64,000 nucleotides of DNA from Limnanthes douglasii subsp. nivea (Eukaryota > Streptophyta > Magnoliopsida > Brassicales > Limnanthaceae), in NCBI GenBank assembly GCA_036936605.1, contig JAUPFV010000001.1, forward strand, positions 209,481,138 to 209,545,137, given 5' to 3'. Positions 60,496 through 64,000 of the stretch are shown piece after piece. How positions within the stretch are numbered: position 1 is the stretch's first letter; the number at the start of each line of letters is the position of its first letter. A model generated the notes under the pieces. That model did not search any database. It was not told where the DNA came from and worked only from the letters and a program-made list of their open reading frames with translations. Both the position numbers and the translations under genes were made by a program.

Positions 60496-63385
60496 TCATT
60501 CTTGATATAACCGAAGGTGTTCAATATTCCAAGGGTGGTTTAAGACTCTTTCATCTTTGTCTTGAAGCCTGTATGTCCCAGGCTTAAGTTTTTCGGAGAC
60601 CTCATAGGGCCCTTCCCAGTTTGGAGCTAGCTTACCGAACTGATTCTCCTTAGTATGTAAGAAGACGTTTCCCAACACCTTCTCCTCTGGTCGAAAATCC
60701 CTTCTTTTGATTTTGGAAGCAAATCTGCTCATCATCAAGCCTTGATAATGGGTGGCTCTAAGATGAGCCTTAACCCTTTTTTCTTCTATTAAGTCCAATT
60801 GACTTCTCATTGCCACTTCATTAGCTTGTTCGGAAAAATTGTGGAATCTGTATGATGGAAGATTTGCCTCTATAGGAGCAATTGCATCCATCCCATATAC
60901 CAAGGCAAAAGGAGATTCTTGTGTAGCAGCTCCAGGAGTAGTCTGGTACGCCTATAATACTTCTTGTAAATAGCTTGGCCAGTTTCCTGCAGCCCCTTCT
61001 AAATTCTTTCTGAGACCAGACAGAATAGTCATGTTTGCCACTTCAACTTGACCCTTCGCTTGTGGGTGGAAAGGGGAAGAGAAGCAATGTTGAATGCCTG
61101 TTGAGGCACAAAAACTCTCCACATCCTTGTTATCAAATTGTGGCCCATTATCTGTGGTTATTTTTTGTAGAACCCCAAATCTGTAACAAATGTTAGACAG
61201 GATATATTTTATAACAGCTTTTGAAGTAGTTCCTGACAGGGGGGCTGCTTCTATCCACTTGGAAAAATAATCAATGGCTACAATAATAGTTTTGTACCCT
61301 CCGGATGCCATCGGTAGAGGCCCTACTAAATCCAGTCCCCAACGAGAAAAAAAACACTGGCTTAGAAATCGACTCTAGTTGGACAGCTGGGGTATGAATT
61401 TCATTACCATATCTTTGGCATGGGTCACATTTCTTTACCAATTCCTTGGCATCTGCCATTATGGATGGCCAATAGTATTCGGCCAACAAAACCCTTCGGG
61501 TTAAAGCTCTATAGCCAAAGTGTGCTGATCCTTCACCATCATATAGTTCGGATAGCACAATTTAGGACTCTTCAATCCCCAAATAACGCAAGAGAGGTCT
61601 ACTAAATAAATTCTTGTAAATGATGTATCTTATGATTAAAAAACCACGAGCCCTATGTTTCATTTTCCTTGACACAACTTTATCCGGAGGCAAAAGGCCA
61701 TCAAAAATATATTGAAGAATGAGATATCTCTAGTCTTTGGGTTGAACCACTTGTATACTCAAACTTTCTTCCTCTTCGTTGCTCTGATTGGGTTGTATGG
61801 ATGGACATTCTTGCACATGAATCCATGGGAAGGACTCAGAGTATGCTATGGTTGCCAAGGAGTCTGCTAGTGTGTTCTCCGATCTAGGTATGTGCTCATA
61901 GCTAAAAATATTAAGTTAGCTGCCACTTCTTTAAGGATGAACGAGTATTTAATCAACTGCTCTTTTTTGCCTCAGATTGACCTTAGGCATGATGTATAAG
62001 AAGCTGAGAATCACTCATTAACCTGACTCTTTTAGCCCCACACAGAAAGGCTAATTTCAGACCAGCTATAGCAGCTTCATACTCGGACTCATTGTTAAAA
62101 GCCCTAAAAGCAAAACATATAGCCTGGTATAACATATCGTCATATAGAGAGGTTAAACATACCCCAGCACCACAACCTATAGTACTTGATCCACCATCTG
62201 TCTGGACAACCCATACCTTTTCAGTTTTCTCATCTGCAGCTTGCTTGGTACTCCTGTCTGAATGGAACTCAACCAAGAAATCGACAATAGATTGAGCTTT
62301 GATTGCAGTCCGACGGGAGAAATCAATATCATAATCACCCAATTATACTGACCACTTGGTCATCCTGCTTGATATGTCCGCCTTCTAAATGACATTTTTC
62401 AAGGGAAAAGATGTCTGGACGACAATATAATGAGACTGAAAATAGGCCTCATTTTTCTGGCAGCAATCACCAAGGATAGTGCTACTTTTTCAAGCTTCAA
62501 GTACCTTTTTTCATAATCCATCAGACTCTTGTTGATGTAGTACACCGGACGAGGATAATTGTTCACCTCTCTTACTATCACCGCATTTATAGCACACTCG
62601 GATACTGCTAAATATATATACAATATTTCTCCAGCAATAGGTTTGTAGAGAGTTTTGGGGGAAGATAAATGCTTTTTATTTCATTGAACACCTGGTCGCA
62701 CTGTGGAGACCAGTTAAAGTCTTTAGCACCCTTTAAAGTCTGGAAAATGGGGCACACTTATCCGAAGACCTTGAGATAAAAAAATTTAAACCAACTAACC
62801 TTCTTGTCAACCTTTGCACTTCTTTAATATTCCGAGGAGGATCCATTTGTAATAAGGCATCAAGCTGGTCCAGATCAGGCTGTATCCCTTTCTCACTTAT
62901 CACATACCCCAGAAACTTTCCGGATTGCACTCCAAAGACACATTTTTCTGGATTTAATTTTAAATTAACCTTTGCCAGGTTGGCAAAAGTTTCTTGAAGA
63001 TCTGCTAAGTGTAATTCTTCTTCCACACTCGTTACCATCATGTCATCAATATATACTTCCATATTTCTCCCAATTTGATCAGCAAACGCTTTATTCACCA
63101 ACCTCTGATAGGTAGTCCCAACATTCTTCAACCCAAAATACATCATTTTGTAACAATGGAGGCCCCTATCTATAACAAAGGTAGTGTGTTCCTGGTCCTT
63201 CGGATCCACTTGTATCTGATTATAATCGGAGAAGGCATCCATGAAGAACAATAACTTGTTCACATATGTGGATTCTACCAACTGATCTATCCAGGAGACT
63301 GGATATAGATCTTTTGGGCAAGCCCTATTGACGTCAGTAAAGTCGATACACATACGCTATTTCTATTCTTTTTCTTTAGAGCTAC
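60496..63385 (-). pseudogene. Gypsy (Tat) pol: RT, two RNase H, integrase
   Basis: Read leftwards. RT 63385-62733: KKNRK*RMCIDFTDVNRACP, DAFSDYNQIQVDPKDQEHTT, YFGLKNVGTTYQRLVNKAF, YIDDMMV (catalytic pair intact), FLGYVISEKGIQ. First RNase H 62623-62399: YLAVSECAINAVIVRE, YYINKSLMDYEKRYLKLEK. Second, archaeal-type RNase H 62342-61983: VQTDGGSSTIGCGAG, ESEYEAAIAGLKLA, VRLMSDSQLL. Integrase 61558-60952: HFGYRALTRRVLLAEYYWP, CDPCQRYGN, IVAIDYFSKWIEAAPL, TTDNGPQFDN, HPQAKGQVEVAN (third acidic residue kept). C-terminal part 60903-60496: MVYGMDAIAPIEANLPSYR, GKLAPNWEGPYEV, HPWNIEHLRLYQ. Frameshifts or stops separate the blocks, including a TAG for a Trp codon just before the first RT block. Confidence 0.88.
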
Positions 63386-63945
63386 TTGTCTTACAGTGTT
63401 CTTTCATAATCATGACGAAGATGAGACTTAACACGCATTGTAAAGACAAATGCGATAGAGAATACCACAGTAATCATAACATTAACTAAATGGTTCTTCT
63501 ATGTTTTTTTATTACGAACACCACAAACGTGTAAGAAAATGTCACTATATACAGAGGAATGCAACCTAATGAAACATCCTCGATAGTTATGTACTACAAA
63601 CAGAAAGTACAACACCAAAAGAAGAATAACACCTCGTTGTCTATTGAGCTTCTATTATCCTATAGGACTATCAATGTTACTTGTCCTACACTAGTTCTTT
63701 CATGACTATGACGAAGATGAGACTTAACACGCATTGTAAAGGCAAATGTGGCAGAGAACACCACACCAGAGTAATCATAACATTAACTAATGGTTCTTCT
63801 ATGTTATTCAATTTCGAACACCACAAATGTGTAAGAGAGTGTCACTTGAATACGACAGAGAAATGCAACCTAAACCAAAACAAGAATAACACCCAGTAGT
63901 CTATCAAGCTTCTTTCATCTTATAGGACTATCGTTGTTCTGTTGT
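63381..63945. repeat. Tandem duplication, about 295-bp period
   Basis: Unit 1 (63381-63675) and unit 2 (63676-about 63940) share long stretches such as GACGAAGATGAGACTTAAC and CATTAACTAA-TGGTTCTTC and end with TATAGGACTATC. Unit 2 has about 35 bases deleted. It replaces the expected upstream RT/protease of the gypsy element. No coding sequence recognised. Confidence 0.85.
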
Positions 63946-64000
63946 TGCTCAGATTTTGATATTCATATCAATTTGTAATGCAAAAACAAACAAACAAACT

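Larger units (their letters stand above)
56039..63385 (-). mobile_element. Tat-lineage Ty3/gypsy element with antisense ORF (5' part missing)
   Basis: On the minus strand, pol (63385-60496) is followed by a 530-bp spacer, an ORF running in the opposite direction (57003-59962), about 430 bases containing a purine tract, and a probable 3' LTR (56572-56039). An antisense ORF between pol and the 3' LTR is a known feature of Tat-clade elements such as Grande. Pol also has a second RNase H before the integrase, another Tat trait. The gag-protease half and 5' LTR are absent; sequence beyond 63385 is an unrelated tandem repeat. Confidence 0.8.

Overview
The window reads as AT-rich intergenic DNA from a flowering plant, most likely a eudicot. 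The evidence is plant-type Ty1/copia, Ty3/gypsy (Tat lineage), L1-type LINE and Mutator-like (MULE) remains, small TRIM-type LTR elements, and one intron-containing host gene of the plant DUF1666 family. I saw no tRNA, rRNA or CRISPR. Nearly all coding capacity belongs to transposable elements (TEs), most of them broken; the DUF1666 gene (44781-47714) is the only clearly intact host gene.

Left part (1-15245). The window opens inside an LTR with a tRNA-Met primer site, followed by a decayed copia gag whose reading frame runs straight into a piece of a host PHOX/CLMP1-type TPR-PB1 gene and then into a piece of a MATE/DTX transporter gene. The PHOX-MATE junction occurs twice (1711-2096 and 6187-6577), separated by about 4 kb of degenerate 'tgcgaga' repeats and a reverse-oriented TRIM-like element carrying an 8 x 65-bp minisatellite. 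A collapsed TRIM pair (10339-10819), a copia integrase relic on the minus strand (about 10830-11711) and a GC-rich 22-bp tandem repeat (13815-13948) follow.

Centre (15246-44176). A nearly intact copia element (15246-20450) has 598-bp LTRs, a perfect target-site duplication ATGTA, and one polyprotein frame broken only by a single TAA. Next come about 6 kb of featureless AT-rich DNA, a decayed L1 LINE (about 26260-30490), a decayed plus-strand Tat-like gypsy element (about 33100-38465) containing a 94-bp-arm palindrome, a decayed minus-strand copia element (about 38810-42300), and an intact 740-bp TRIM (43432-44171) with the target-site duplication ATTAT.

Right part (44177-64000). The six-exon DUF1666 gene is followed by a MULE relic (transposase plus OTU-protease-like domain, about 49080-51850), a divergent minus-strand plant-mobile-domain (PMD) pseudogene (about 53400-55330), and a minus-strand Tat-lineage gypsy element. 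That element has pol at 63385-60496, an antisense ORF with its own TATA box and intron at 57003-59962, and a probable 3' LTR at 56039-56572. A 295-bp tandem duplication interrupts the upstream side of its reverse transcriptase (RT).

The most unusual structure is the copia gag::PHOX::MATE chimera, an apparent capture of two unrelated host transcripts by an LTR retrotransposon whose LTR family recurs in six places in the window. All functional assignments come from reading translated motifs; no database search was run.
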